Source: JAGOFO01 sp964522105
Lineage (GTDB): Bacteria > Myxococcota_A > UBA9042 > DTJE01
Assembly (NCBI GenBank): GCA_964522105.1
Contig: CAZFVA010000012.1
Coordinates: 1 to 64,000, forward strand
Length of the DNA stretch: 64,000 nucleotides
Direction of reading: 5' to 3'
Positions 51,471 to 62,464 of the stretch are shown one piece after another; the stretch's first letter is position 1, and every line of letters starts with the position of its first letter. The notes beneath the pieces were generated by a model. That model had not been told where the DNA came from. It searched no databases and was given only the letters and a program-made list of their open reading frames with translations. A program made the position numbers and the translations under genes.

Positions 51471-52493
51471 GTGTTGGTATTGAACAGACATTTCAGAGCT
51501 CATAGCATCTGCCGTGAACCGCCCGCTTGCTTGCGAACGGGTTTCGCCGCCCTGGCGATATGCCTTGCGGTTACGGCATGTGACATGGACATCACCACTC
51601 CTGGCGTGAGTAAAGCGCCTACTCCCGCTGTCACAGGGACGAGAACGACCAATTGCGTTGCTGGAAACTTTACCCCTGAAGTCATCAGAATCGGGGTGGA
51701 CGCTCTGACCAGTCGAGGCGGTAATGACACTGTATCCGTTAACCGCTGGCAACCGATCGGAGACTACCTGACCCGCAAAGTGGGACGCATCGTGCAGATC
51801 GTGCCGGTGGATGATTACTCGTTGCTGACACAAGGTCTAATAGCAGGCACCCTTCACGGCGCAATAATGCCCCCGATGGAGTTCATAAGCGCCAGAAAGG
51901 AAATTCCCTGCTTGAAAGCTGCAGCTACCTCGGTGTATGGCACATCAACGACCTACTCGACCAACATTATCACCCGCAGGGACTCAAACATTCTGAAGGC
52001 GGGTGATCTGCGCGGACACCGGATCGCCTTCGTTTCGCGAAACTCGGCATCTGGCTTCCTCTATGCCGTTAAATTCCTTGCGGATCAGGGCATTAAGTAC
52101 AACAGCGACTACGAAGCTGTTTTTGCCGGGAATCATCTTGAAGTGATACGGATGGTCCAGCAGGGACTGGTTGACGCCGGCGCCACTTATGCCCAGGCAA
52201 TCGGTGTGGCCGAGGCGGACGGTCAGGACGTTTCAAACATCGGACTGCTTGCCGTTACCGGTCAGATTCCCGTTGAACCCCTCGTTCTGCTGCCGACACT
52301 CGATGCCGTCCTGGGCAGGCAGATTACCAACGCGCTTATTGAATTAAACACAAATACGCCTGAAGGACGTACAGCGCTTGCAGAACAGAACGTTTTCACC
52401 GGATGGGTCGCTACCAATGATTCGTTCTATGATTCGATCGAGCAGCTTGCTAAACACGTCGATTCGCTTATAAGCCCGGGGGAATTGAAGTGA
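51471..52493 (+). CDS. PhnD-like periplasmic substrate-binding lipoprotein
   Basis: 340 residues. The start is tentative: GTG 51471 gives a basic leader, then FAALAICLAVTAC, a lipobox with Cys at about 37. After a Thr/Pro-rich linker comes a PhnD/phosphonate-type solute-binding domain (about 65-320): IRIGVDALTSRGG, RWQPIGDYLTRKVGR, LIAGTLHGAIMPPMEFI, LRGHRIAFVSRNSASGFL and GLVDAGATYAQAI. Such proteins bind phosphonate, phosphite or other small ligands, usually for an ABC transporter, but no permease or ATPase is here. Instead its stop overlaps the start of a membrane diguanylate cyclase by 4 bp, so it probably serves as a ligand-sensing partner. Confidence 0.84.
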   Translation: MLVLNRHFRAHSICREPPACLRTGFAALAICLAVTACDMDITTPGVSKAPTPAVTGTRTTNCVAGNFTPEVIRIGVDALTSRGGNDTVSVNRWQPIGDYLTRKVGRIVQIVPVDDYSLLTQGLIAGTLHGAIMPPMEFISARKEIPCLKAAATSVYGTSTTYSTNIITRRDSNILKAGDLRGHRIAFVSRNSASGFLYAVKFLADQGIKYNSDYEAVFAGNHLEVIRMVQQGLVDAGATYAQAIGVAEADGQDVSNIGLLAVTGQIPVEPLVLLPTLDAVLGRQITNALIELNTNTPEGRTALAEQNVFTGWVATNDSFYDSIEQLAKHVDSLISPGELK

Positions 52494-53860
52494 GTTTCAG
52501 ACTCAAAATAACAATAGCGATGGTCGCTCTGATTCTGTTTTCGACCATCGCCTCGGGCTTTCTGCTTTCCAGAAGCTTTTTCAATACGTTGCTGGACGAA
52601 ACCGAACTTCGCGCCATTACACTGATTGAAGGGATTGCCCAGGCTGTTCAGGACGACATCGCCCATAACCGGCTTGACCGGATCGACCGATCGATGGTCA
52701 ATCTGCGACAGGGTAACGAAGGCAACGCCGACGTTATCTTTGTGGCAATTCTGGATTCTAATAACTTCATAATAACGCGCGAAATTTCAAAGGGTTACGA
52801 GTCACTATTGACCCACGAATTCATAGGTGGGGCCGGCGCCTCGGAAAAAAGACTCAGGGAAATGGTGACAGTTAACGACAGCCCGGTAGTGCTTGTCAGC
52901 ATTCCGATAGTTACAAAGGTGCTGGATAACCCGGGGATTCGCTGGGGAACGATTATAGGCGGGCTCGACATTCAGCGCATTCAGGACTCAATTTTCCCGA
53001 TTATCGAATCGTCGGCAATCATCGTCCTCGGCGTTCTTATCATCTCGACTATCCTTATATTGTTGATAATGACCTACAACCTGCTTCTTCCAATCAAGAA
53101 GCTGACTGAAACTGCAACGTTGTTTGCAGGCGGCGACCTCTCTGCGCGAGTTCCGTTTGAATCGATGGACGAAGTCGGACGCCTTGGCGTCACGTTCAAT
53201 TCAATGGCCGGGGACATCGAAAAGCACACGCGCAGCCTGGAAGAATCGGTAAGAAACAGGACCTTGCAGCTTGAAGAGGCCAACGCCAAGTTAAGCGAAC
53301 TTGCGATGGTCGATGAACTGACCGGACTTGGGAACCGCCGCACGCTTACCAGCACTCTGAAGATGGAATTCAAGCGCAGCCGCCGTGACGGCGCCAGCAT
53401 TTCGCTGATGATGATCGACGTCGACCATTTCAAAAATTACAACGACACTCACGGACACCCGGAAGGCGACGAAGTCCTTAGAAAGATTGGCGCAATTCTT
53501 CGAAACAGACTGCGCGGCACAGATATTCCATGCCGGTATGGCGGGGAAGAGTTCGCAGCAATCCTGATCGCTACCGACTTTGAAAACGCCGGGGCAGTTG
53601 CCGAGGGCATCAGGAAGCGTATCGAAGAGGAAGATTTCAACGGTGAAGAGAGTCAACCGCTGGGATCACTGACCGTTTCAATTGGCGTGGCAACGTTCCC
53701 GAACGACGCAGACGGACCTGATTCCCTTATCAAGGCCGCAGACGTCGCCCTGTATCGCGCCAAGGAAGCCGGACGAAATCTGGTTCTGACATACAAGCCG
53801 GAAATGGCCCGCCCCGGTTCGAATGGATACTCAGGTTTAATTAAAGAGATCGGCCAGTAA
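52490..53860 (+). CDS. Membrane diguanylate cyclase with periplasmic sensor domain and HAMP
   Basis: 456 residues. Two transmembrane helices (about 7-27 and 165-187) enclose a periplasmic domain of about 140 residues that may be a CACHE-type sensor (VIFVAILDSNNFIITREIS). A HAMP domain (about 190-245, NLLLPIKKLTETATLFAGGDLSARVP) and a coiled coil follow. The GGDEF domain carries the variant YGGEEF and an I-site RGTD five residues before it, so it should make c-di-GMP. The GTG start overlaps the PhnD-like stop by 4 bp, so the two are made together. Stimulus unknown. Its 3' end overlaps the convergent purC gene by 20 bp. Confidence 0.92.
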   Translation: MSFRLKITIAMVALILFSTIASGFLLSRSFFNTLLDETELRAITLIEGIAQAVQDDIAHNRLDRIDRSMVNLRQGNEGNADVIFVAILDSNNFIITREISKGYESLLTHEFIGGAGASEKRLREMVTVNDSPVVLVSIPIVTKVLDNPGIRWGTIIGGLDIQRIQDSIFPIIESSAIIVLGVLIISTILILLIMTYNLLLPIKKLTETATLFAGGDLSARVPFESMDEVGRLGVTFNSMAGDIEKHTRSLEESVRNRTLQLEEANAKLSELAMVDELTGLGNRRTLTSTLKMEFKRSRRDGASISLMMIDVDHFKNYNDTHGHPEGDEVLRKIGAILRNRLRGTDIPCRYGGEEFAAILIATDFENAGAVAEGIRKRIEEEDFNGEESQPLGSLTVSIGVATFPNDADGPDSLIKAADVALYRAKEAGRNLVLTYKPEMARPGSNGYSGLIKEIGQ

Positions 53861-54731
53861 GAAGTTTGTAGGCTTCAACGTATTTCGCGGAAGTAACTGC
53901 CACGACATCAGCCGGAAGATCAGGAATTGGCGGCTCTTTATCCCATCCAATCTGCAGCAGGTAATCACGGACATACTGCTTGTCGAACGACGGCTGGGCG
54001 CGCCCCGGCACATACAGGTCCGCAGGCCAGAAACGACTTGAGTCCGGGGTCAGGACTTCGTCGCAGACGATCAGTTCGTCATCGCCGACCAGCCCGAATT
54101 CAAACTTGGTGTCGGCAATGATAATCCCGCGCCCGGCGGCATATTCGGCGGCCGTCGTGTACAGCAACAGAGCGGCGTCACTGATTCTGGTCGCCAGTTC
54201 GTTGCCGATCAGCGCAGCAGCCTGTTCGAAACTGATGTTTTCGTCGTGACCTTCATCGGCCTTGGTTGAAGGTGTAAAAATCGCGGTCGGCAGTTTCTGG
54301 GATTCAACCATGCCTGCTGGAAGCGGAATACCGCAGACTGCGCCGGTGCGCTTGTAGTCATTCCATCCCGAGCCCGAAAGATAGCCCCGGACGATACATT
54401 CGACTGGAATCATCCTGGCCTTTTTTGCAAGCGTGAACCTGCCTTCCAGGATATCCGCATATTTCTGCAGGTCAGCCGGCAGATCGGCAACGTCGGTCGA
54501 GATAAGATGGTTACCGATTTTGTCGGCCATAAGTTCAAACCAGAAGGCCGACATCAGGTTCAAAACTCTGCCCTTGTCAGGAATCGGCTGCGGCAACACA
54601 TGGTCAAAAGCGGAAAGACGATCGGTAACGACCATCAAAAGCCGATCGCCCATGTCGTAGATGTCCCTGACTTTTCCCTTGGAAATCAGCGGGTACTCAC
54701 TAAAAGCTGTCTGTAAAACTGTGCCGCTCAT
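53841..54731 (-). CDS. purC: Phosphoribosylaminoimidazole-succinocarboxamide synthase
   Basis: 296 residues, the length of the yeast-like bacterial SAICAR synthases. Motifs: ISKGKVRDIYDMGDRLLMVVTDRLSAFDHVLP, RGYLSGSGWNDYK, IFTPSTKADEGHDENIS, IIIADTKFEFGL and DEVLTPDSSRFWP. It joins CAIR and aspartate with ATP in the eighth step of purine synthesis. It is unlinked to purF at 24259 and to other pur genes. Its 3' end overlaps the diguanylate cyclase by 20 bp on the opposite strand. Confidence 0.97.
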   Translation of the reverse strand: MSGTVLQTAFSEYPLISKGKVRDIYDMGDRLLMVVTDRLSAFDHVLPQPIPDKGRVLNLMSAFWFELMADKIGNHLISTDVADLPADLQKYADILEGRFTLAKKARMIPVECIVRGYLSGSGWNDYKRTGAVCGIPLPAGMVESQKLPTAIFTPSTKADEGHDENISFEQAAALIGNELATRISDAALLLYTTAAEYAAGRGIIIADTKFEFGLVGDDELIVCDEVLTPDSSRFWPADLYVPGRAQPSFDKQYVRDYLLQIGWDKEPPIPDLPADVVAVTSAKYVEAYKLLTGRSL

Positions 54732-54873
54732 CGCCCAAACTCCTTAAAAAATCCACCATGCGACTGCGAATCCGGACATATATCCTGACGATCCTTCAAG
54801 TCGGCATCTTACCGGCAGTAGTGCGTTAAATAAAGAGTTTCGAATTATCACTGCGTTGATCTGCCCTTTCCTC

Positions 54874-54903
54874 TTGCAACAGGTACCCATTACCGTTTAG
54901 GAT
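54874..54903 (+). promoter_or_regulatory. Candidate promoter for the beta-barrel/lepA operon
   Basis: TTGCAA (54874-54879, 4 of 6) and TAGGAT (54898-54903, 4 of 6), 18-bp spacer, about 42 bp before the ATG at 54945. It lies in the 213-bp divergent gap with purC; no clear purC promoter was seen. Confidence 0.38.
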
Positions 54904-54944
54904 TGCACGGATTGCGTTGCTGACGGCAGCAAAGAGGAATTCAG

Positions 54945-55523
54945 ATGACCAGGAAGTCCGCTCTTCTGTTTGTAATTTTGGTACTTGCCAGTTCGTCGGC
55001 GTTTTCCCGCGAAAAAGACATCCACCTGGGTGTTTACGGCGATTTTGTAATGTACGGCAATGTCAGGGGCAGTGAACCGACCGAAAGGCTTATGGTTCCG
55101 TCTGGTGGTGCCGGTATCGTCTGCGAATACGCGCTGCTTGATTACATCACGCTGGGCGGATCGTTCGACTACAACGCCGCCTACACGAAAGGCTCGGCGG
55201 AAAGTCCGTGGAAAACTGCTTACACGCCGTATTTCGGATTTTCAGCCACGATGAAGACCGGATATCCGTTCCTGAAGAAGAAGAACCTGGATGTATATGT
55301 CCGCTGGACGGCCGGTTACGGTCTGTTCAACTTCCATTCAGGCGACATCGATCACGGCTGGGTCGGCAAGGTTCTGCCGGGCGTCCAGTACACAAGTGCC
55401 AGTGGTTTCACAGTCTTCACCGAGATGGGCTGGGCCGGCGCCGGATACATTGATAATACGGACACCCACCGTTTCTTTAACGGTCTGGCGTTCAACCTCG
55501 GTATCGGGTGGGTTTTCAAATAA
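54945..55523 (+). CDS. Probable outer-membrane beta-barrel protein
   Basis: 192 residues with AGAGGA upstream. A signal peptide (LLFVILVLASSSAFS, cleavage near AFS/REK) is followed by alternating aromatic/polar strands rich in Gly and Tyr (VGCEYALLDYITLGGSFDYN-type, YFGFSATMKTGYPF, VYVRWTAGYGLF). The end is FNLGIGWVF, a C-terminal Phe strand pair typical of outer-membrane barrels. It resembles small OmpA/OmpW-like barrels but no family is certain. It abuts lepA: its TAA (55521-55523) directly precedes the lepA TTG. Confidence 0.72.
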   Translation: MTRKSALLFVILVLASSSAFSREKDIHLGVYGDFVMYGNVRGSEPTERLMVPSGGAGIVCEYALLDYITLGGSFDYNAAYTKGSAESPWKTAYTPYFGFSATMKTGYPFLKKKNLDVYVRWTAGYGLFNFHSGDIDHGWVGKVLPGVQYTSASGFTVFTEMGWAGAGYIDNTDTHRFFNGLAFNLGIGWVFK

Positions 55524-57319
<1,796 letters not shown>

Positions 57320-57320
<1 letters not shown>

Positions 57321-58459
57321 TGCCGCCCACCAATTTCGGACTTTACGTTCACATCCCCTTCTGCAGAACAAAATGTCCCTACTGTGCTTTTGACTCGGCA
57401 GCGGACCAGGATCTTCTGATAGATGACTACATCGATGCCGTCTGCGACGAAATTGCGGCGCGGCCGCCGCAGTTCAAGGCGTTTGACACCGTTTACTTCG
57501 GTGGCGGCACGCCCGGCATGCTGTCGGAAGAACAGCTTGGCAGACTGACAGACTTCATAAGGTCGGAACTGTTCATCCATCCTGACGCCGAGATGACGAT
57601 TGAAGTGAATCCCGGTGACGTGAACATGGACAAGGCGCGGTTTCTGGTCAAGACGGCCGGATTCAACCGCATCAGCATCGGCGTTCAGAGCTTCGAGCAG
57701 AACGAGCTGGAATTCCTTGGTCGGCGACACGACGCCGAAGACGCGATTAACGCTGTTGAAGACTGCAGATCGACGGGCGCGAAGATTTCACTGGACCTGA
57801 TTCAGGGCCTGCCCGGTCAGGACTTGAAGGCCCGCACGAAATCGCTTGAAAAGGCCGTGTCACTTGGCGCCCACCACATTTCTGTTTATGAACTGGCGAT
57901 TGATGAAGGCAGCGTCTTCTACACGCAGAAACAGGCCGGACGGTTTCCCGCAATTCAGCCTGACGCAGTTGCCGACGGTTATCTTCACGCGTCCAAGTAC
58001 CTGCGCAGACACGGTTATGTACACTACGAAGTCAGCAACTATTCGCTTGGCCCGGACAACATGTCAAAGCACAACTCCAGATACTGGAAGTCGCTGCCGT
58101 GGCTTGGCGTCGGTGCTTCTGCCCATTCATTTGACGGCGATGCGTCCGGCCCTTCACGCTGGTGGAACGTCAAAGGCGCGCCCGACTATATCCAGCAGAT
58201 GAAAGACACCGGGTCGGCAATCGCCGGTCGTGAACTGCTGACAAATGAACAAAGGCGTCTGGAACGCATCGCCCTTGGCTTCCGCTTCATGGGCGGCGTC
58301 GCGATGGACGACCTGCTTGACCCGAACCGCGACGACTACCTGAAAAAGCTGAAGCACGAAGGCCTTGTTTTAATTCGCGAAAACCGTGTTCACGCCACCA
58401 TCGAAGGCTTTCTGATCGCCGACGGCCTCGCCAGGGTCCTGTCGGGGTCAGCGCGATAA
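57320..58459 (+). CDS. hemW: Radical SAM haem chaperone/coproporphyrinogen oxidase-like HemW
   Basis: 379 residues from ATG 57320, which overlaps the LepA stop (TGATG) with GGAAG just upstream; the frame continues back inside lepA without a family match. The radical SAM motif CRTKCPYCAF (Cys15, 19, 22) has the HemW-type Phe after the last Cys, where HemN has Cys. The SAM loop YFGGGTPGMLS and LIQGLPGQ are typical. HemW binds and hands over haem to respiratory enzymes rather than oxidising coproporphyrinogen. Linkage lepA-hemW is seen in many bacteria. The 90-bp gap downstream leads to a new promoter. Confidence 0.95.
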
Positions 58460-58488
58460 ACACCCGGAATCCCTCAGCCCCGTGGGCC

Positions 58489-58517
58489 TTTCATAGTTTT
58501 AGCTTACCAATTATAAT
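58489..58517 (+). promoter_or_regulatory. Candidate promoter with perfect TATAAT for the GH-like lipoprotein and trk genes
   Basis: TATAAT at 58512-58517 (6 of 6) with TTTCAT at 58489-58494 (weak) at a 17-bp distance. The start codon 58550 follows 32 bp later, with GGGGTGA as ribosome-binding site. It separates the lepA-hemW unit from the following lipoprotein, trkH and trkA. Confidence 0.48.
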
Positions 58518-58549
58518 GCGGGCCTGATTTTGCGTTGTTTGGGGTGACC

Positions 58550-60685
58550 ATGTTGACGACAGGCAGAAAGGTTCCGTTTGCCATTATTGCGGCGGTAGTG
58601 CTGATTGTAGCTTCAGTCGGGTGTTCGACTGATTCAAACGTTCCGACAGACGTAGTCGGCGACGTGCAAAACGACATTTCGACAGACGCCATCGACGATG
58701 TCGTCACGGTCGACAGCGTCAACGACACCCGCGATACGCTGGTGAATCAGGATGTTACCCTTGACGTTACAGCTGACGTGCCGGTTGACGTACCACCGGC
58801 CTGCCAGCAGGCCACCTACCCTGCTGTTGACGACGGCAAAACCAAGTTCGCGCTGACAATGTTTCACTGGAACATTCAGTACGTAGCGGGCGGCCTTATC
58901 GGCGAATACAAAGGCGAAACGATTTCAATATGCGGCACCATGTTCGGCGACGATTCGTACTGCGAAGGCTGGACCGACGACGCACTTAACGACTGGATTA
59001 TCCGCATTTCGTTCATGCCCGTACTTGATATGTACCTGGCCCACCCGGACTGGCGCGTGACGTTTGAAATCCCGGGCCTGATGATTCAGGCGATCACCGA
59101 GCGCCATCCCGACGTGCTTGCGAAGCTGCAGTGCGCGGCCAACAGCGGCCAGGTCGAAATCGTAAGTTTCCACTGGTCCGACCAGCTCTTCCTTGCCTTC
59201 CCGTCACGCGACCTTCAGTGGTCCCTGGAACTGAACCGCGAAGTCTTTGAAGAAGCGGCCATTCCAGTGTCCAAAATCGTGTTCAATCAGGAAGGTCAGT
59301 CCGGCCTTGGCAAGCACCGCTTCATGGCCGACAACGGCTTCGAAGTCGATGTAATGTCCAGTAATCTTTACAAATATGTGCAGCAGGCCGATTCGGCTTC
59401 CGGCGTCTGGCCCGTTTACGAAAGCACCGGCCCCGGTACTGATAAACCAGTGCTGGTCGTCGTCGGTGGCGGAGTCGATCCTGCCGCCGGCATTGAAGTT
59501 GCCTGGCCGTTCTTTGATGACGGCGAAGTCCTTGCAACCCCCGGGAATCCCTACTTTGCTCCGGTTACCCCCGTGCATGACGCAGGTGTACTTGCGGACT
59601 ACGAAGAAGAACTCCAGGCTCTGGCCGACGGCGGATACCTGATCACGACGATCACCGACTACATTGCCCGTCTGGACAACCTTGGCATCACCCCGCAGCC
59701 CCTGCTCCCAATCGGGGACTCGACGTGGCAGCCGACAAGCACCGACGGCATCTCCCGCTGGCTTGGCCGCATGGGCACCATCGGGTACTCGCTGCACGAG
59801 CAGGACAACTACATCAGAACTGATAACTACAAGGCATCAACGTGCCTTGGAGCTGCCGCCCAACTTGCTGAATTTGCGACCGGCGAAGGCACCGATGTTA
59901 CTGCTGAATTTGAGCTTATCGACGCCGGGTATCTTGACCTGATCCGCGCCGAAGTTTCCGACGCCACCGGCATCAATCCGTGGCTTGGCGAGTGGGTCTA
60001 TGGCGAAACGTACAACGCTTCAGCCAAAGCAAAATGCAATCAGGCGGCAGGTCAGATAGTCACAAAGATGGGCAAGGAGTTCGTCACGGTCGATCTTGAC
60101 AACGAAACGGTTACTGTGGGTGCGAATGAGTATCCGGTGTTCGATTTCCTGGAAATCAGCGATGAGGATCGCCCAATTAACGTTACTGCGACGGGAAGTT
60201 CCCGCAATGTAGAGATTAACTGGCGCCTGGATGAAGACATTTACAAGATTACTGTCGCCATCGGGCCCAGCGACGATCCGACCGGCGAAGTCCGCGAAAA
60301 ACGCACGGTCACCCTTGAATTCCCCAGATTTGACGAGGTTCTGCGGTATTCTCCCGGACTTGTGGAAGATGCCGTTGTCAGCCAGCCGTTCGCCGAGTTC
60401 AGTTTCCAGACCGAGCAGGTTTATCTGCCGCTGGCCAACGGTCTGATCGGCCTTGGCGATGACTGGTGGCTGATCAAGAGGTGCAGCAAGGTTCATCTGG
60501 CTGCGCGCGTCTCGGTCGTTCCTGAATCGGCGGTCGTTCAATTCATTGATGAAACTATTCCCCCTGAAGGCAACGTAACGTGGGAATTCTTCCTGCTGCA
60601 GGGATCAGTCGACGATGCCCTGGGCTTCGCCAGGATTATGAACACCAATCCGACAGTCGTGTTCGCTCAAAATGGTCAGGGCTAA
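58550..60685 (+). CDS. Lipoprotein with glycoside hydrolase 57/38-like catalytic domain
   Basis: 711 residues from ATG 58550 (GGGGTGA upstream); a TTG at 58535 would add 5 residues. The signal ends in VASVGC. A long Asp/Val/Thr-rich tether follows (about 25-85). The main domain opens FALTMFHWNIQYV and continues with MPVLDMYLAHPDWRVTFEIPGLMIQ, EIVSFHWSDQLFLAFPS and KIVFNQEGQSGLGKHRFM. That is the layout of the glycoside hydrolase/deacetylase superfamily (GH57, GH38 N-terminal barrel), and the Glu in NQEGQ is a candidate nucleophile. C-terminal beta domains follow (about 450-711). Substrate unknown; an envelope or extracellular polysaccharide is likely. The trkH ATG follows its stop without a gap. 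Confidence 0.72.
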   Translation: MLTTGRKVPFAIIAAVVLIVASVGCSTDSNVPTDVVGDVQNDISTDAIDDVVTVDSVNDTRDTLVNQDVTLDVTADVPVDVPPACQQATYPAVDDGKTKFALTMFHWNIQYVAGGLIGEYKGETISICGTMFGDDSYCEGWTDDALNDWIIRISFMPVLDMYLAHPDWRVTFEIPGLMIQAITERHPDVLAKLQCAANSGQVEIVSFHWSDQLFLAFPSRDLQWSLELNREVFEEAAIPVSKIVFNQEGQSGLGKHRFMADNGFEVDVMSSNLYKYVQQADSASGVWPVYESTGPGTDKPVLVVVGGGVDPAAGIEVAWPFFDDGEVLATPGNPYFAPVTPVHDAGVLADYEEELQALADGGYLITTITDYIARLDNLGITPQPLLPIGDSTWQPTSTDGISRWLGRMGTIGYSLHEQDNYIRTDNYKASTCLGAAAQLAEFATGEGTDVTAEFELIDAGYLDLIRAEVSDATGINPWLGEWVYGETYNASAKAKCNQAAGQIVTKMGKEFVTVDLDNETVTVGANEYPVFDFLEISDEDRPINVTATGSSRNVEINWRLDEDIYKITVAIGPSDDPTGEVREKRTVTLEFPRFDEVLRYSPGLVEDAVVSQPFAEFSFQTEQVYLPLANGLIGLGDDWWLIKRCSKVHLAARVSVVPESAVVQFIDETIPPEGNVTWEFFLLQGSVDDALGFARIMNTNPTVVFAQNGQG

Positions 60686-62449
60686 ATGCGTATGTTCGGC
60701 CTGAAACTAAACCTGGACCTCCCGACCAGGATTCGGAATTCATCAATTCTGGTAAGCCTTACCGGCATTGTATTGCTGTGCACGATACTGGGGATTGAAG
60801 GCACAGCAGCCTGGGAATCCGAAACAATTGTTACGGCCTTTCACGTCGTTAACGGACTGTTCGTTTTAGCGACTTTGTATGCCCACTACCTTCGACTGGA
60901 CCAGGCCATTTTCAAGACCAGGTATCTGAAATCCATTATTCCGGACGGACTTCTTCTGGTCCTGATGGGCATCGCCATAGCCAACGCGCCCGCCCTTGCG
61001 CTGGCCAGCGTTCTGAACATTATTTACCACCTTGGCCGCGAGTTCAAAAGGACAGGCGCCGGACAGATGTTCGCGAACTCGCTGATGCACAATCCCGCCA
61101 TGGCGACCGCGCTGTCATTCATAGGTACTATTTCAGGCGGCACTCTGCTTCTGATGCTGCCACGCTCATCGATGGACTCAACACCCGTGTCCTTCGTTGA
61201 CGCCCTTTTCACAGCTACATCGGCCAACTGCGTTACAGGCCTGGCAGTAATCAACACATCGCTTGACGCTTTTTCCAACCCCAGGCTGCTGTCATTTTCG
61301 CCGTTTGGCCAGGCAGTCATACTTTTCCTGATTCAGATCGGCGGGCTGGGCATCATGACCTTCACGTCTGCGTCCCTTGCGCTGATGTCCGGTCGCCTGC
61401 TGCCGAAGGAACGCGCCATTCTTTCTGACATAATCACGCGTGACGACACTTCCACAAGCATCCCTTCATTGTTCCGTTCAATCTTTTTCATGACATTCGC
61501 GTTCGAGATTGTCGGCACCATCATCCTGTCTATCAGGTTCCTGCCACTGTTTCCGGGTGACGTTCCAACCGCAGTCTGGTACGGCTTCTTTCATGCAGTT
61601 TCGGCTTTCTGCAACGCCGGATTTTCGCTTTTTTCGACCAACCTGGCAGCATTCCAGACCGATCCTGTTGTCAATTTAACCGTGATGACCCTGATTGTTT
61701 TTGGCGGTATCGGCTTCCCGGTTATTGCAGTCCTGTTTTCAAAAAGCACGTGGGCACGCGGTTTGATAACCGGCATCAAGCAGATGCCGGTGCACAGCAG
61801 GCTTGTCATCAGAATGACATTGATTCTGATAGTTGGCGGGGCACTGCTACTGTTTATTGCGGACTATAACGGTGCGCAGGCCAACCTGTCGACGGGACAG
61901 CGAATCTGGTCCAGTTTCTTCCAGTCGGTTTCGTCCAGAACGGCCGGCTTTAACACGATTGACATCGGCCTTACCAGCAAGCCTGCCGTCATGGTTTATG
62001 TCTTGCTGATGTTCATCGGAGCTTCCCCCGGTGGTACCGGTGGCGGTATTAAAACGACCACATTCGCGCTGCTTGTCCTTTCAGTTCAGGCCGCGCTTCG
62101 CCGTCGCGACGAAATTCATGTTTTTAATCGGCAAGTCAGCGCTGACAAGCTTCAAAAAGTCGTGGTTCTAAGCTTTATTGCCCTGGCAACCTGCTTCATC
62201 GGAACTGTTCTGCTTGAAATGCTTCAACCGAACGTCACAACGGAACAGGCTCTTTTTGAAACGGTCAGTGCTTTCGGCACCGTCGGCCTGTCCATGAACC
62301 TGTCGCCAACCCTTAACGATCCGGCAAAATTGCTGGTGACGTTGATAATGTATATTGGAAGAATTGGACCTCTGACCATTACACTTGCGCTGGCAAAGAA
62401 GGCATCCGTCAAGGTGTCTTACCCGGAAGGCAGGATTCTGGTCGGTTAG
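60686..62449 (+). CDS. trkH: Trk/Ktr-type potassium (Na+-dependent) transporter, membrane subunit
   Basis: 587 residues with about 12 hydrophobic segments, including an extra N-terminal pair (about 20-90). All four P-loop filters are visible: SANCVTGLAV, FCNAGFSLF, SRTAGFNTIDI and FGTVGLSMNLS, each with the central Gly that lines the K+ pore. It works with the cytosolic TrkA subunit encoded 15 bp downstream. The start ATG follows the lipoprotein stop directly, so they are co-transcribed; the reason for that link is not evident. Confidence 0.95.
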   Translation: MRMFGLKLNLDLPTRIRNSSILVSLTGIVLLCTILGIEGTAAWESETIVTAFHVVNGLFVLATLYAHYLRLDQAIFKTRYLKSIIPDGLLLVLMGIAIANAPALALASVLNIIYHLGREFKRTGAGQMFANSLMHNPAMATALSFIGTISGGTLLLMLPRSSMDSTPVSFVDALFTATSANCVTGLAVINTSLDAFSNPRLLSFSPFGQAVILFLIQIGGLGIMTFTSASLALMSGRLLPKERAILSDIITRDDTSTSIPSLFRSIFFMTFAFEIVGTIILSIRFLPLFPGDVPTAVWYGFFHAVSAFCNAGFSLFSTNLAAFQTDPVVNLTVMTLIVFGGIGFPVIAVLFSKSTWARGLITGIKQMPVHSRLVIRMTLILIVGGALLLFIADYNGAQANLSTGQRIWSSFFQSVSSRTAGFNTIDIGLTSKPAVMVYVLLMFIGASPGGTGGGIKTTTFALLVLSVQAALRRRDEIHVFNRQVSADKLQKVVVLSFIALATCFIGTVLLEMLQPNVTTEQALFETVSAFGTVGLSMNLSPTLNDPAKLLVTLIMYIGRIGPLTITLALAKKASVKVSYPEGRILVG

Positions 62450-62464
62450 CATCAGGAGTCAGGT

